A DNA stretch of 64,000 nucleotides, taken from an uncultured Acidobacteriia bacterium (GTDB taxonomy: Bacteria; Acidobacteriota; Terriglobia; Bryobacterales; Bryobacteraceae). Both the position numbers and the translations under genes were made by a program. This document shows positions 42,912-52,510 of the stretch, piece by piece. Under the pieces are notes generated by a model that did not search any database, was not told the origin of the DNA, and worked only from the letters and a program-made list of their open reading frames with translations. Location: contig CAIVPR010000171.1 in assembly GCA_903907865.1 (NCBI GenBank), forward strand, positions 1 to 64,000, read 5' to 3'. The number at the start of each line of letters is the position of its first letter. The stretch's first letter is position 1.

Positions 42912-44331
42912 CGGAAAGGTGATCACGCTCTACTCGTACAAGGGCGGGACGGGAAGATCCATGGCGTTGGCCAACGTGGCCTGGATTCTCGCGGCGAACT
43001 CCAAGCGCGTTCTTGTTATCGATTGGGACTTGGAGGCACCTGGGCTCCACAAATATTTCGGGCCTTTCTTGAGCGACCCAGAGTTGCTGGAGTCGAACGG
43101 CCTTATCGATTTCGTCATCGACTATGCGGGGGCGGCAGCCGGACGGACGGACGCCCAGATTGATCCGCCTTACGCCAACATGCAGCGCTTCGCGGTACCG
43201 ATAGCATGGGACTTTCCGGTCGGAGGCCGCATTGATTTCGTTCCTTCGGGCCGACAAGGAGTTTCCTACGCGTCCCGTGTAAACCTGTTCGATTGGCAGA
43301 CGTTTTACCAAAAGCTGAATGGCGGGCAGTTTCTCGATCTTGCGATCCAGCGCATGCGGTCGAAGTATGATTACATCCTGATCGACAGTCGTACAGGCGT
43401 TAGTGACACGGCGGGTATCTGCACCGTGCAGTTGCCGGACGATTTGGTAGTGTTCTTCACGCTGAACCACCAGAGTATTGGCGGTGCGTCCGAGATCGCT
43501 AAGTCCGCCGTCTCACAGCGACCGGCGGACCGCCCTTTGCGCGTTTTTCCGGTTCCAACCAGGGTGGATCGCTCGGAAAAGGCGAAGCTGGAGGCGGCCC
43601 AAGTGCGGGCACAGGCGATTTTCTATCCCTTTGTGACTCACATCGATCTACAGCAGCGGGATGCCTACTGGGGCGCTGTGCAAATCGACTACGAAGCGTT
43701 CTACTCCTACGAGGAAGTCCTCGCTCCCTTCGCAGAGCAGCGGCTCAACTCATCAGGATCTATGCTCTCGTCAATTCAGCGTCTTGCGGAATTTTTGACC
43801 GGCGTCGACCTGATCCCCCCCAGCATCGCGGAACACGACAGGCGCGACGTGCTGGCGAGATTTGCCCTCACATCCAATTCTGATGTCGGCAGTGCGCTGG
43901 AAAACCTCGCAGCCCAGTATGAGGAAATTCGGGCCGAAATGAAGGCCGGGCCAACTCGCACCCGCACGATGAACAACTTGGTGAGCCGAGCTTTCCTGTT
44001 TGCCGATGGTATCGACATTGTTGCCCTGCCGCAACAGATGTTTTCCAGAAACCGCCCCGGGACTCGGGTCGTCGCGCTAGCCTTGGCCGAGGCGCGTACC
44101 CGTGACGAACATCTCCCCCTCGTAGTCGAGGCGATTTCAAGTCCGGTTTCGCAATTCGAGCAGTTCCACGCACTGATGGTCGCCCGTCAATTGATGCGCA
44201 GCGTGCAACCATCAGCCAAGGCTCTCATTACAGACGCGATCCGAGGCCAGATCGGAAAGTACATTACCGAATCCGACCCAAGCCGTTGGGTCCTCGCCAA
44301 CGACATTCTCGAATCGTCGAAGCTCTCGTAG
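42904..44331 (+). CDS. KGGxGR-motif MinD/ParA-like ATPase (FxsT-type)
   Basis: A 475-residue protein. The deviant Walker A is KGGTGRS at residues 13-19 (LYSYKGGTGRSMALANVAWI), followed by KRVLVIDWDLEAPGLHKYF with D40 and D42, and Walker B in YDYILIDSRTGVSDTAGIC. This KGGVGR/FxsT-like ATPase family accompanies FxsC TIR-like proteins in FxSxx-COOH and related NTP-dependent conflict systems. The C-terminal 170 residues are helical (NLVSRAFLFADGIDIVALPQ, ARTRDEHLPLVVEAISSPVS), probably a sensor or scaffold part. The start is GTG 42904, overlapping the fxsC-like gene by 8 bases. No FxsA peptide, FxsB radical SAM or VMAP gene is next to it. Confidence 0.8.
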   Translation: MADGKVITLYSYKGGTGRSMALANVAWILAANSKRVLVIDWDLEAPGLHKYFGPFLSDPELLESNGLIDFVIDYAGAAAGRTDAQIDPPYANMQRFAVPIAWDFPVGGRIDFVPSGRQGVSYASRVNLFDWQTFYQKLNGGQFLDLAIQRMRSKYDYILIDSRTGVSDTAGICTVQLPDDLVVFFTLNHQSIGGASEIAKSAVSQRPADRPLRVFPVPTRVDRSEKAKLEAAQVRAQAIFYPFVTHIDLQQRDAYWGAVQIDYEAFYSYEEVLAPFAEQRLNSSGSMLSSIQRLAEFLTGVDLIPPSIAEHDRRDVLARFALTSNSDVGSALENLAAQYEEIRAEMKAGPTRTRTMNNLVSRAFLFADGIDIVALPQQMFSRNRPGTRVVALALAEARTRDEHLPLVVEAISSPVSQFEQFHALMVARQLMRSVQPSAKALITDAIRGQIGKYITESDPSRWVLANDILESSKLS

Positions 44332-44332
44332 C

Positions 44333-45289
44333 TCAAAACACCGCAATCGGGTTCAACGGCGACCCCGTCCCGTTGGTGGCCGCGATCGGCGACGCCGTCA
44401 ACAGGAATGTATACCGGTTCCGCTTCGCAGCCTCCGCCCCCAGCGTCTCCAGGTCGCAGTTGTCGAAAATCGCCGTTCCCATCGCAACCAGCAGCAACTG
44501 GTGCATCGGCTGCACCACGCCGTCCACGCCCGACGGCATCACGTCCGTTGCGGCATCACTGCCGACCATCGCCACGTCGCGCGACTTCAGCCACTTCGCG
44601 CAAGTCGCGTACAGCCCGGCCAGCTGCGACGGGTCCCACGGGCCCTTCGCCGTCCGGCGCGCCCAGCGGCCCGTCCGGATGAAAACCACGTCGCCCGACC
44701 CGATCTTCACGCCCGTCTTCTTCTCCCACGCTTCCAAGTCCTCGGGGTAGATCGCCGTGCCCGGTTCCAGATACGGCAGGCCCTTCAAGCGTGGGATGTC
44801 CACGAGGATGCCGCGTGTGAAGATGCCGCCCTTGAAGCCGGTCACCGCCAGCTTGGTCGCGCCCTCGGCGGTCACCGACGACAGCGGCACGTTGTTGTAG
44901 AGCTTTCCGTTCCAAGACATGTGGCACAGCGCATCCATATGGGTGTGCGCGAGGCCGTGGTAGGTCACCTCGTAGTCGTCGACTACGAACTGGCCCGCCG
45001 GATTGGCCCCGGAATTCACCATCTTGAGCTTGAACGGGCTGCCGTTGTCCGGTGCCTGTTTGGTGTCCGTGTTGTGGGCCAGCGAGACCGTGACGCCCTC
45101 GGTCACCAGCGCGGCGGCCTGCTTGCGCTTGGCTGGCGTGATCAGGTTGACGGTCCCGATGCCGTCGTCGGCACCCCACCGGTTCCAGTTGGAGAGCTCG
45201 GACATCCACTTGTCGACCTCAGCTTTTGTGGCCTTCTGCTGGGGGAAGGCGGTGGCGGCCAGGACGAGGGCCAGGATCACGATTCGCAT
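44333..45289 (-). CDS. Exported cyclase / kynurenine-formamidase-like metallohydrolase
   Basis: A 318-residue protein with signal peptide MRIVILALVLAATAFPQ. The cyclase family (PF04199) is marked by the metal motif HTHMDALCHMSWNGKLYNN (HxxxDxxxH type), an N-terminal WNRWGADDGIGTVNLITPAK and C-terminal MVGSDAATDVMPSGVDGVVQ with MHQLLLVAMGTAIFDN. Such enzymes hydrolyse amides or lactones, for example N-formylkynurenine. The physiological substrate is unknown. It converges with the ATPase gene (1 base between stops) and lies 10 bases after the nucleoside permease-like gene on the same strand. Confidence 0.85.
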   Translation of the reverse strand: MRIVILALVLAATAFPQQKATKAEVDKWMSELSNWNRWGADDGIGTVNLITPAKRKQAAALVTEGVTVSLAHNTDTKQAPDNGSPFKLKMVNSGANPAGQFVVDDYEVTYHGLAHTHMDALCHMSWNGKLYNNVPLSSVTAEGATKLAVTGFKGGIFTRGILVDIPRLKGLPYLEPGTAIYPEDLEAWEKKTGVKIGSGDVVFIRTGRWARRTAKGPWDPSQLAGLYATCAKWLKSRDVAMVGSDAATDVMPSGVDGVVQPMHQLLLVAMGTAIFDNCDLETLGAEAAKRNRYTFLLTASPIAATNGTGSPLNPIAVF

Positions 45290-45299
45290 AGGCGCTATT

Positions 45300-46355
45300 C
45301 TACTTCAACCACTCGGCCACGATCCGGTGGCCCACGGAATACGCGGCCTCCAAGGCGGGGAGATAGGCCGTGTAGCCGCCGTGCTTTTCCGTTTCGAGAT
45401 TCTGGGCGGCCGTCGTCCCGGCGGGCGGCATGTCGAAATTGCTGGCGGTACGCAGGAGCAGGGCGCGGTCCCAGTCGGCCTTGCCCTGTTTGGTCAGGGC
45501 TTGCAGTGCCAACAGGGCGCCGGAATCGTTCATCGCGGTTGTCGCCAGCTTGGCCACGCCGTCCGTTTCGAACGCCACCCAGCGGTGCGCCCACGCGTCC
45601 AGTTTTGCGCCGTGCCAGAAGATTTCGGTCGCCATGTTGGCGCCGACCTGTACTTTCGGACCGGTCCTCGTGCCCGCCGCGCCAGCGTACTTGCCCCGAA
45701 GTTCCCGCATGGCGGCGTCTTCCGGGATAGCAATGTCCTTGGTCAGGCCGTAGGCCCAGTCGAGCAGGCTCCGATTTAGCCGTATCACGTTGCCGCGCCG
45801 GTTGGAGCGCGCCTCCGCGCCGCCCCAGTGCCGAACGTCGTCCTCCCAGCGGTCGCCGCCCTTGGGGCCGGACTGCGTGGTGGCGTCGAGGGAAAGGAAG
45901 CCGTCCGGCCAACCGGTCGGGATCTCGCGCGGGTCGATCTCCTTGGCGAGGTCGCCGTTGACGACAAGGTCGGTCCAGACGGCTGACCCGATGGTGCCGT
46001 CGGCGGGCGAGATTCCGGCGATTCCGTTGATGAGCCAGCGACTCGTTCGCAGGTCGAATCGCGGGTCCGCGCCGAGGACCATGAGGTTGATACCCGGCTT
46101 GATGTTTCCCGGGCCGATGGCGACCGCGACCTCCGTGCCCGACGCGTTGGCGCGAACGGCCCGGGTCATCCCCGGCACCTCGATTTTCCGGTCCAGGTGG
46201 TCGCGTTCGACCCAATACTGCAACTCGCCGGGGCGGTCGCCTGTGTCCTCCCCGACCTCGAAATAGGTAACTACTACGACCTTCGGGCGGATCGATTGGG
46301 CGTTGACCAGTTGCCCGGCCAGGAAAAAGAGCGGAGCGAGGCGTACTATGCGCAT
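45300..46355 (-). CDS. Purine nucleoside permease (NUP)-family protein
   Basis: A 351-residue exported protein with signal MRIVRLAPLFFLAGQLVNAQ. RPKVVVVTYFEVGEDTGDRP then GELQYWVERDHL is the opening of the NUP family (PF06516). INLMVLGADPRFDLRTSRWL, WTDLVVNGDLAKEIDPREIP and GANMATEIFWHGAKLDAWAH are internal landmarks, and AMNDSGALLALQALTKQGKA is near the end. The family is described from yeast as a nucleoside permease, but the fold is nucleoside-phosphorylase-like and the bacterial role is unclear. Upstream of the cyclase gene, so probably an operon. Confidence 0.85.
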   Translation of the reverse strand: MRIVRLAPLFFLAGQLVNAQSIRPKVVVVTYFEVGEDTGDRPGELQYWVERDHLDRKIEVPGMTRAVRANASGTEVAVAIGPGNIKPGINLMVLGADPRFDLRTSRWLINGIAGISPADGTIGSAVWTDLVVNGDLAKEIDPREIPTGWPDGFLSLDATTQSGPKGGDRWEDDVRHWGGAEARSNRRGNVIRLNRSLLDWAYGLTKDIAIPEDAAMRELRGKYAGAAGTRTGPKVQVGANMATEIFWHGAKLDAWAHRWVAFETDGVAKLATTAMNDSGALLALQALTKQGKADWDRALLLRTASNFDMPPAGTTAAQNLETEKHGGYTAYLPALEAAYSVGHRIVAEWLK

Positions 46356-46395
46356 TCCGGGATTCTAGCAGTCCGAATCCTGATAGAATTCGACC

Positions 46396-47271
46396 GTGAA
46401 CCGCCGACACTTCGCTACCGCCCTCGCCGCCACCCCGTTTGCTCCCTTTGCCGCCCAAGCTGCCGTCCCCCCGCTTCCGGTCCGCAAGTCGCCGAAGCCG
46501 GTGATCGCATTCAAGTCCGCCTGCCCGCACCCCAACGGACTGCAGGCTACCGCCGAAGGCCTCTGGATGATCGACCAAGGCGACGGCAGCAAGGCGTACC
46601 TTGTTTCCTACGAGGATGGCCGGGTCCTGCGGTCGTTCGAGACCGAGACGGAGAAATCGAGCGGGATCACGCACGACGGCTCGACGCTGTGGATCGGGTC
46701 CACCTACAGTCGCGAGATTGTCCGGGTGGACGCCATGACCGGGAAGACGCTGGAACGCCATTTCACACCCGGCGCGGGCGTCATTTACAACATGGTGGAC
46801 GACCCGGCTGGGCGGTCCAGCCCGCTGGTGAAGAAAATGCCCAAGCCGGCAGCGCCTCCGGCCCAAGCCGCCGCGAAACCTGCAACAGTCGGGGGCTTCC
46901 AGGCCGGCCAAGTCTTGGGCGGTTCCGCCCCCGGCACCGGCGCCCACGGCCAGGAATGGCGCGACGGCCACCTGTGGATCGCCGTGCCGCCTTCTCGCGA
47001 GGTCTACCGGATCGACCCCAAAACCTGGACCGTCCAGCTCAAGTTCCCGACCGCCGCCAACCGGCCGCACGGCATCGGCTGGGAGGGGAAATACCTCTGG
47101 GTTACGGACAGCAACCTCAACGCATTTTTCAAGCACGACCCCGAAACGGGCAAGATGGTGGAGCGAATCCAACTAGCCGACGACGACCCGCTGCCGCATG
47201 GCATGTCGATCCGCGACGGGGTGCTCTGGTATTGCGATGATGTCGGTGTGGTCTGTAAGTTCAAGCTGTGA
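46396..47271 (+). CDS. Tat-exported beta-propeller, paralogue of the 2415-3284 protein
   Basis: A 291-residue protein. MNRRHFATALAATPFAPFAA carries a twin-arginine signal. Propeller units GLWMIDQGDGSKAYLVSYED, STLWIGSTYSREIVRVDAMT, HLWIAVPPSREVYRIDPKTW, YLWVTDSNLNAFFKHDPETG and WYCDDVGVVCKFKL align blade by blade with the paralogue at 2415-3284, including a Pro/Ala-rich insert at about 150-175. The start is GTG 46396. It is divergent from the nucleoside permease-like gene. SMP-30/NHL-like; no known substrate. Confidence 0.8.
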   Translation: MNRRHFATALAATPFAPFAAQAAVPPLPVRKSPKPVIAFKSACPHPNGLQATAEGLWMIDQGDGSKAYLVSYEDGRVLRSFETETEKSSGITHDGSTLWIGSTYSREIVRVDAMTGKTLERHFTPGAGVIYNMVDDPAGRSSPLVKKMPKPAAPPAQAAAKPATVGGFQAGQVLGGSAPGTGAHGQEWRDGHLWIAVPPSREVYRIDPKTWTVQLKFPTAANRPHGIGWEGKYLWVTDSNLNAFFKHDPETGKMVERIQLADDDPLPHGMSIRDGVLWYCDDVGVVCKFKL

Positions 47272-47289
47272 ATCGCGTGTACGAATTCC

Positions 47290-47319
47290 TTGATTCCCCG
47301 CGCCATCCGGCGTGATAAT
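47290..47319 (+). promoter_or_regulatory. Candidate sigma-70 promoter of clpX
   Basis: TTGATT at 47290-47295 and GATAAT at 47314-47319, 18 bases apart, about 83 bases upstream of the clpX start codon. Confidence 0.5.
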
Positions 47320-47401
47320 GGGATTTGAGCACCGCAACCGCCACCTTGACCGTGGCCGCCCAGTTGTACCCAGAGCAGTGGAACCGGAATAGGAGAACGG
47401 C

Positions 47402-48691
<1,290 letters not shown>

Positions 48692-48757
48692 GCGGTCTGC
48701 GCCCGTGGCGCTTGGTGCGTCACGGGCGCAAACCTTTCCGACCTCGAAATCGGCGGA

Positions 48758-49696
48758 TTAGCCCACCACCACCGGGCCGGTCAAATCCTGACCCGGGAAA
48801 CTCCGCTCCAGCAGCGACGCCAACTGGGCTGCCGACGCCGGATCGATGTTCCCGCCCGGATGCCTCACGCGCGATGTCGCGATCAATCCCCGCCGCCGCA
48901 GGATCTCCTTGCGGATCGCCAGTCCGGGCAGTTGCTCGAACACCATCAGCGGCAGATACTTCCGGTAGATCTCGTATGCGCCGTCCAAGTCCCCCGATTG
49001 CGCGTGCGCGTTCATCGCCAAAAGGACTTCGGGGAACGCGAAACCGGTGTTGAAGCCGTCGGATCCTCGTTCCAAATCGAAGAATCCGTACAGCGCCCCG
49101 AGGCCGGTCAACACTGGAATGTCGCGGATTCCCTTGAGCCCCGCCTTGATGGCCGCGATCTTTCCCGGACTTGGCACCGCCTCGCCCTTAATACAGGCGA
49201 TGGCGGGCACTTCCTTCGCGATCCGCAGGATCAGCGGCGTGGACATGTGGACCTCGGTCGAGGCCGGATGGTCCTGCAACACGATTGGGATCGACGTTTT
49301 CTCCGCGATCCGCGCGTAGTACCCGAACACCGCCTCGTCGTTTGGCGACGGTTGCTTCGAAGGCGCGATCATGACTGCGGAAGCACCAAGGTCGGCGGCT
49401 TCCCGGCACAATGCGGTGGACGCCGCCGTGCCCGTGTGGCTGCATCCGGCGACAACAGGAACCTTGCCGGCGGCACTCACAGCCGTCCGGATCAGCTCGG
49501 AGCGCTCCCCGTCGGTCAGTCGGTTGGATTCGCCAAGCACCCCCAGCACCGTGACGCCGTTCACTCCGAGCCCCGCGAAGAACCTGATCATACGCGCGAG
49601 GGATTCCGTGTCCAGCGATTCGTCGTCGTGGAAGGGGGTGGCGAGGATCGGGATCACCCCGGCTAGCCGCAAATTTGTCGTCTCCATGAATTTCAA
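48758..49696 (-). CDS. DapA-superfamily aldolase, not typical DHDPS
   Basis: A 312-residue class I aldolase of the dihydrodipicolinate synthase/NAL superfamily. LGVLGESNRLTDGERSELIR carries the GxxGE motif and the Schiff-base lysine is K170 in IACIKGEAVPSPGK. The catalytic Tyr of DapA (in YNVP) is missing: residues 138-144 read IVLQDHP. It therefore probably does not make dihydrodipicolinate but belongs to a related lyase subfamily. AMNAHAQSGDLDGAYEIYRK and KEILRRRGLI close the protein. The start is 49696 or 49687. Convergent with clpX; divergent from the DsbA-like gene. Confidence 0.85.
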   Translation of the reverse strand: MKFMETTNLRLAGVIPILATPFHDDESLDTESLARMIRFFAGLGVNGVTVLGVLGESNRLTDGERSELIRTAVSAAGKVPVVAGCSHTGTAASTALCREAADLGASAVMIAPSKQPSPNDEAVFGYYARIAEKTSIPIVLQDHPASTEVHMSTPLILRIAKEVPAIACIKGEAVPSPGKIAAIKAGLKGIRDIPVLTGLGALYGFFDLERGSDGFNTGFAFPEVLLAMNAHAQSGDLDGAYEIYRKYLPLMVFEQLPGLAIRKEILRRRGLIATSRVRHPGGNIDPASAAQLASLLERSFPGQDLTGPVVVG

Positions 49697-49733
49697 TTAT
49701 CGCCCTGCGCTGATTGTCTGCGAAAATAGAAGG

Positions 49734-50579
49734 GTGACCTTGCGCAAGCTCTCGCTCCCTCTTCTGTTCGCCGCCCTCTGCCTCGGCCAGGCCACATGGC
49801 AGATCGTGACGGACCCGCCGGGGGTCGATTGGAACGGCCTGACGGGTGCCAAGAAGGCTGGGGCACTGCGTGTTCTGCAGAGTGAAAGCTGCACCTGCGG
49901 CTGTTCCATGAAACTGGCCGAATGCCGCGTCAAGGATCCGTCATGTAGCACTTCCAGGAAGCTGTCGGCCGCAGTGGTCAAGCAGACCTTGGCTGGCAAG
50001 GACTCGAACGCCATCCACGCGGAACTGGAACGCATCGCGAATGAGCCGCCGTCCGTCCTCGACGACCCCATCAAGATCAACCTCGCGGGCGATCCGATGC
50101 TGGGGCCGGCCAACGCGCGCATCACCATCGTGGAATGGTCCGACTTCCAGTGTCCTTATTGCTGGAAGGCCGTGCAGCAGCTCAAGGAAGTGATGCGCCA
50201 GATGCCCGGCGAGGTGAAGGTGTACTTCAAACAGTTCCCGCTGGACATCCACTCGCAGGCCGAGGCCGCGTCGGAAGCGTCGCTGGCCGCGCAGGCGCAA
50301 GGCAAGTTTTGGGAGATGCACGACCTTCTGTACGCCGGGTTCCCCGATCTATCCCGCGAGAAGATCCTGAGCCATGCCAAGCAGCTCAACTTGGACATGA
50401 AGAAGTTCACTGCTGATTGGGACAGCCACAAGTTCAAGGCCCGCGTCCACGCCGAGGAGCAGGAAGGCGAAGTGGCCGGTGTTTCCGGCACGCCGAGTTT
50501 CTATTTCAATGGACGGAAGTACAACGGGGCCTTCGACGCGCAGACTGTGGTGGCCTTGCTGAAGAAGGAATTCAAGTAG
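49734..50579 (+). CDS. Exported DsbA-like thioredoxin with extra Cys cluster
   Basis: A 281-residue protein. The start is GTG 49734 with AAGAAGG-like bases upstream, giving signal MTLRKLSLPLLFAALCLGQA. An N-terminal module ESCTCGCSMKLAECRVKDPS followed by CSTSR holds five or six cysteines, perhaps a metal site. The DsbA-type thioredoxin domain follows: ITIVEWSDFQCPYCWKAVQQ (active site CPYC), FKQFPLDIHSQAEAASEASL and VSGTPSFYFNGRKYNGAFD with the cis-Pro loop. Likely a periplasmic disulfide oxidase or isomerase (Thioredoxin_4). Stands alone. Confidence 0.88.
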   Translation: MTLRKLSLPLLFAALCLGQATWQIVTDPPGVDWNGLTGAKKAGALRVLQSESCTCGCSMKLAECRVKDPSCSTSRKLSAAVVKQTLAGKDSNAIHAELERIANEPPSVLDDPIKINLAGDPMLGPANARITIVEWSDFQCPYCWKAVQQLKEVMRQMPGEVKVYFKQFPLDIHSQAEAASEASLAAQAQGKFWEMHDLLYAGFPDLSREKILSHAKQLNLDMKKFTADWDSHKFKARVHAEEQEGEVAGVSGTPSFYFNGRKYNGAFDAQTVVALLKKEFK

Positions 50580-50591
50580 GGCCGCGGGCTC

Positions 50592-50906
50592 TTATGCCCG
50601 GACCGGTGATGTGCGCTCTTCCAGCCGCGCGATCCGGTCGGCGTGGTTGTCGAGCTTGCCCTCAATGCGATCCAAGCGGCGGGTCATATCGTCCAGGCGG
50701 CGGTTCATATCGTCGAGACGTTTGCTCATGGAGGCAAGACCTTCGTCGGTGCGTTTGGCTGCAGCGTCGATACGATCATCGAAGCGCCGACCCATCTCGT
50801 CCAACCGCTTGTTCTGCCACCACCCAATGGTGATGAACCCGATCAGGATCGGCAGCGCGACCTGGACGAAGGGCATGTTGACGACGTTCGTCACCACGGG
50901 ATTCAT
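50592..50906 (-). CDS. Small membrane-anchored coiled-coil protein
   Basis: A 104-residue protein. One N-terminal membrane helix (VQVALPILIGFITIGWWQN, about 14-32) is followed by a heptad-rich coiled coil (RRFDDRIDAAAKRTDEGLAS, MSKRLDDMNRRLDDMTRRLD, RIEGKLDNHADRIARLEERT). Repeated R-R-L-D-D-M units suggest recent duplication within the coil. Type and size are common; the function is unknown. Convergent with the DsbA-like gene and divergent from the PEP-CTERM gene. Confidence 0.7.
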   Translation of the reverse strand: MNPVVTNVVNMPFVQVALPILIGFITIGWWQNKRLDEMGRRFDDRIDAAAKRTDEGLASMSKRLDDMNRRLDDMTRRLDRIEGKLDNHADRIARLEERTSPVRA

Positions 50907-50944
50907 GCTTCAATCTTACCGCAGGACCGTGCTAAAGTTTTCTG

Positions 50945-51628
50945 ATGGCAAATCTACGTCGCTCCCTCGGTTTCCTTCCGCTGCTCGCCGTGCTTACGGC
51001 ATCGTCGTCCCTTGTCGCCGCGGACCTCAGTTTCACCTTGGCTGCATCCGACCCCAGCTTCTCAACGGTCACCACTTCCGGTTTCCATCTGGCCTTTGAA
51101 AGTGGAAGCGCCGTACTCTCCAAGGACTCCGGCACCGGCAACGGTGAAGTCCACCTGTTATCGAACTTCTTCCTTTCCGGGGACTTCGACTTCTCCGTCC
51201 AAGCCGATGGCTTGTCGGTAGGGTCCAGTTCCGAAAGCGGCTTGGGAGCGAGCCAAACCAACTGCTGCGCCGATGTCTTCTTTGCCAGCTACGCGGGTAC
51301 GCAGATCAACGGCAACCTGCCCTCGCACGCGACCGGGTTCACCTCGGGCAGTTCCGGGACCTTTGAAATCAAGCGCGTCGGCACAGTGCTAACCGATTTG
51401 TTCAACGGCTCCGTCGTCAATTCGGATCCCAATAGTGCCTTCACGGGTCCTGTCCAAGTAGAAGTATTCTTCATCGAGGAGTTGAATGCGACGGATGGCG
51501 GCCGTGTCTCATTCCACAACTTGGTGATTTCAGCCGATTCCATCATGGGGCCGGCCCCTGAGCCCACGACGTGGCTGCTCATGGGTGTGGCTCTTGTCGG
51601 TTTCGCCGTCTGTCGCGCCCGCGCCTGA
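50945..51628 (+). CDS. PEP-CTERM sorting-domain protein
   Basis: A 227-residue exported protein. The signal peptide MANLRRSLGFLPLLAVLTAS ends at SLVAA. The mature part is beta-rich (VTTSGFHLAFESGSAVLSKD, FLSGDFDFSVQADGLSV, FEIKRVGTVLTDLFNGSVVN), similar to LamG/concanavalin-like modules. A Cys pair (QTNCCADVF) is present. The C-terminus APEPTTWLLMGVALVGFAVC then RARA is a PEP-CTERM signal. It is immediately upstream of an ECF sigma factor gene (68 bases), in the same direction. Confidence 0.85.
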   Translation: MANLRRSLGFLPLLAVLTASSSLVAADLSFTLAASDPSFSTVTTSGFHLAFESGSAVLSKDSGTGNGEVHLLSNFFLSGDFDFSVQADGLSVGSSSESGLGASQTNCCADVFFASYAGTQINGNLPSHATGFTSGSSGTFEIKRVGTVLTDLFNGSVVNSDPNSAFTGPVQVEVFFIEELNATDGGRVSFHNLVISADSIMGPAPEPTTWLLMGVALVGFAVCRARA

Positions 51629-51696
51629 TTCGCCTCGCTTTTTGCGGTGCCATGCGAATCCTTTTTCCCCCTCGCGGTAATACACTACCGAGGGGC

Positions 51697-52182
51697 ATGA
51701 CCGAACACGTTTTCCGCCAGACCTACACCGAGTTTCGGGACCCACTGTACCGGTTCGCCTACCGATTGACCAGTTCCCAGCCTGTTGCCGAGGACTTGGT
51801 CCATGATTGCTTCCTTGGGCTGTTCCGCGGCGGCTTCGACCCCGCGCGTGGCGGCATCAGGACATATCTCTACGCCGCAATCCGCAATCTGGCGCGGAAG
51901 CACTACCGCGACTCGGGCCGGGAGTTCGAAAACTCGGAGCCGATCGCGGAGTCCGCCTTGGAAACGATGTTGAACCGCGAAACCGCCGACGCTGTACGCT
52001 TGGCCGTCGAGTCGCTGCCGCCGCTCCAACGCGAGGTTCTGGTTCTGTTCGAATACGAGGAACTTCCACTTGCGGAGATCTCGGTCATCGTCGACGCCGA
52101 TCTTGCCGCCGTGAAGAGTCGCATCTTTCGCGCGAGGGAGCGGCTGCGCAAGGTTCTTGCCCCGTTGAGGGAGGTTGCATGA
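51697..52182 (+). CDS. ECF-type RNA polymerase sigma factor (RpoE-like)
   Basis: A 161-residue sigma factor. Region 2 is DPLYRFAYRLTSSQPVAEDL then VHDCFLGLFRGGFDPARGG and IRTYLYAAIRNLARKHYRDS; region 4 is ESLPPLQREVLVLFEYEELP then LAEISVIVDADLAAVKSRIF and RARERLRKVL. The start at 51697 follows GAGGGG. It overlaps the next gene by ATGA (52179-52182), whose product sits in the anti-sigma position. Confidence 0.88.
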   Translation: MTEHVFRQTYTEFRDPLYRFAYRLTSSQPVAEDLVHDCFLGLFRGGFDPARGGIRTYLYAAIRNLARKHYRDSGREFENSEPIAESALETMLNRETADAVRLAVESLPPLQREVLVLFEYEELPLAEISVIVDADLAAVKSRIFRARERLRKVLAPLREVA

Positions 52183-52508
52183 TCGAAGACGATAACGAAC
52201 TGAGACGATTGCTGGGTACGTGGAGCGCCCCCCCGCCGTCAGGCTCGCTGGACGAGAGGGTGATGCGGAGCGTGCGGTTTGGAAAGCGGCAGTCGACGGG
52301 CTGGAAGCTATGGGGCGCTTTGGCGGCGGCAATCCTACTGGTTGCCGTGCTCGCCACCGCGTCGCGATTTAAGCAGGAGCGTCAGCTTGAAGCTGGGCCA
52401 AACGGGGTAAACAGCTTGTCCACGACAGTATCCGCCAGCGGATTCGTGCCCTTGGAAGAAGGCAGAATCATTGTGAGCAAGACCAACGGAAGTGACGGAG
52501 TGAACTAA
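52179..52508 (+). CDS. Small single-helix membrane protein, putative anti-sigma factor
   Basis: A 109-residue protein. A cytoplasmic N-terminus (MIEDDNELRRLLGTWSAPPP, then LDERVMRSVRFGKRQ) precedes one membrane helix (LWGALAAAILLVAVLATASR, about 45-64) and a short periplasmic tail. It lacks the zinc-binding HxxxCxxC motif of ZAS anti-sigma factors, but size, topology and ATGA coupling to the sigma gene suggest an anti-sigma role. The lipoprotein gene follows after 2 bases. Confidence 0.65.
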   Translation: MIEDDNELRRLLGTWSAPPPSGSLDERVMRSVRFGKRQSTGWKLWGALAAAILLVAVLATASRFKQERQLEAGPNGVNSLSTTVSASGFVPLEEGRIIVSKTNGSDGVN

Positions 52509-52510
52509 TC

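Noticed and set aside
45295-47172. Minus-strand frame of 625 codons
   Set aside because: Covers the antisense of the propeller gene and another frame of the nucleoside permease gene; no domain.
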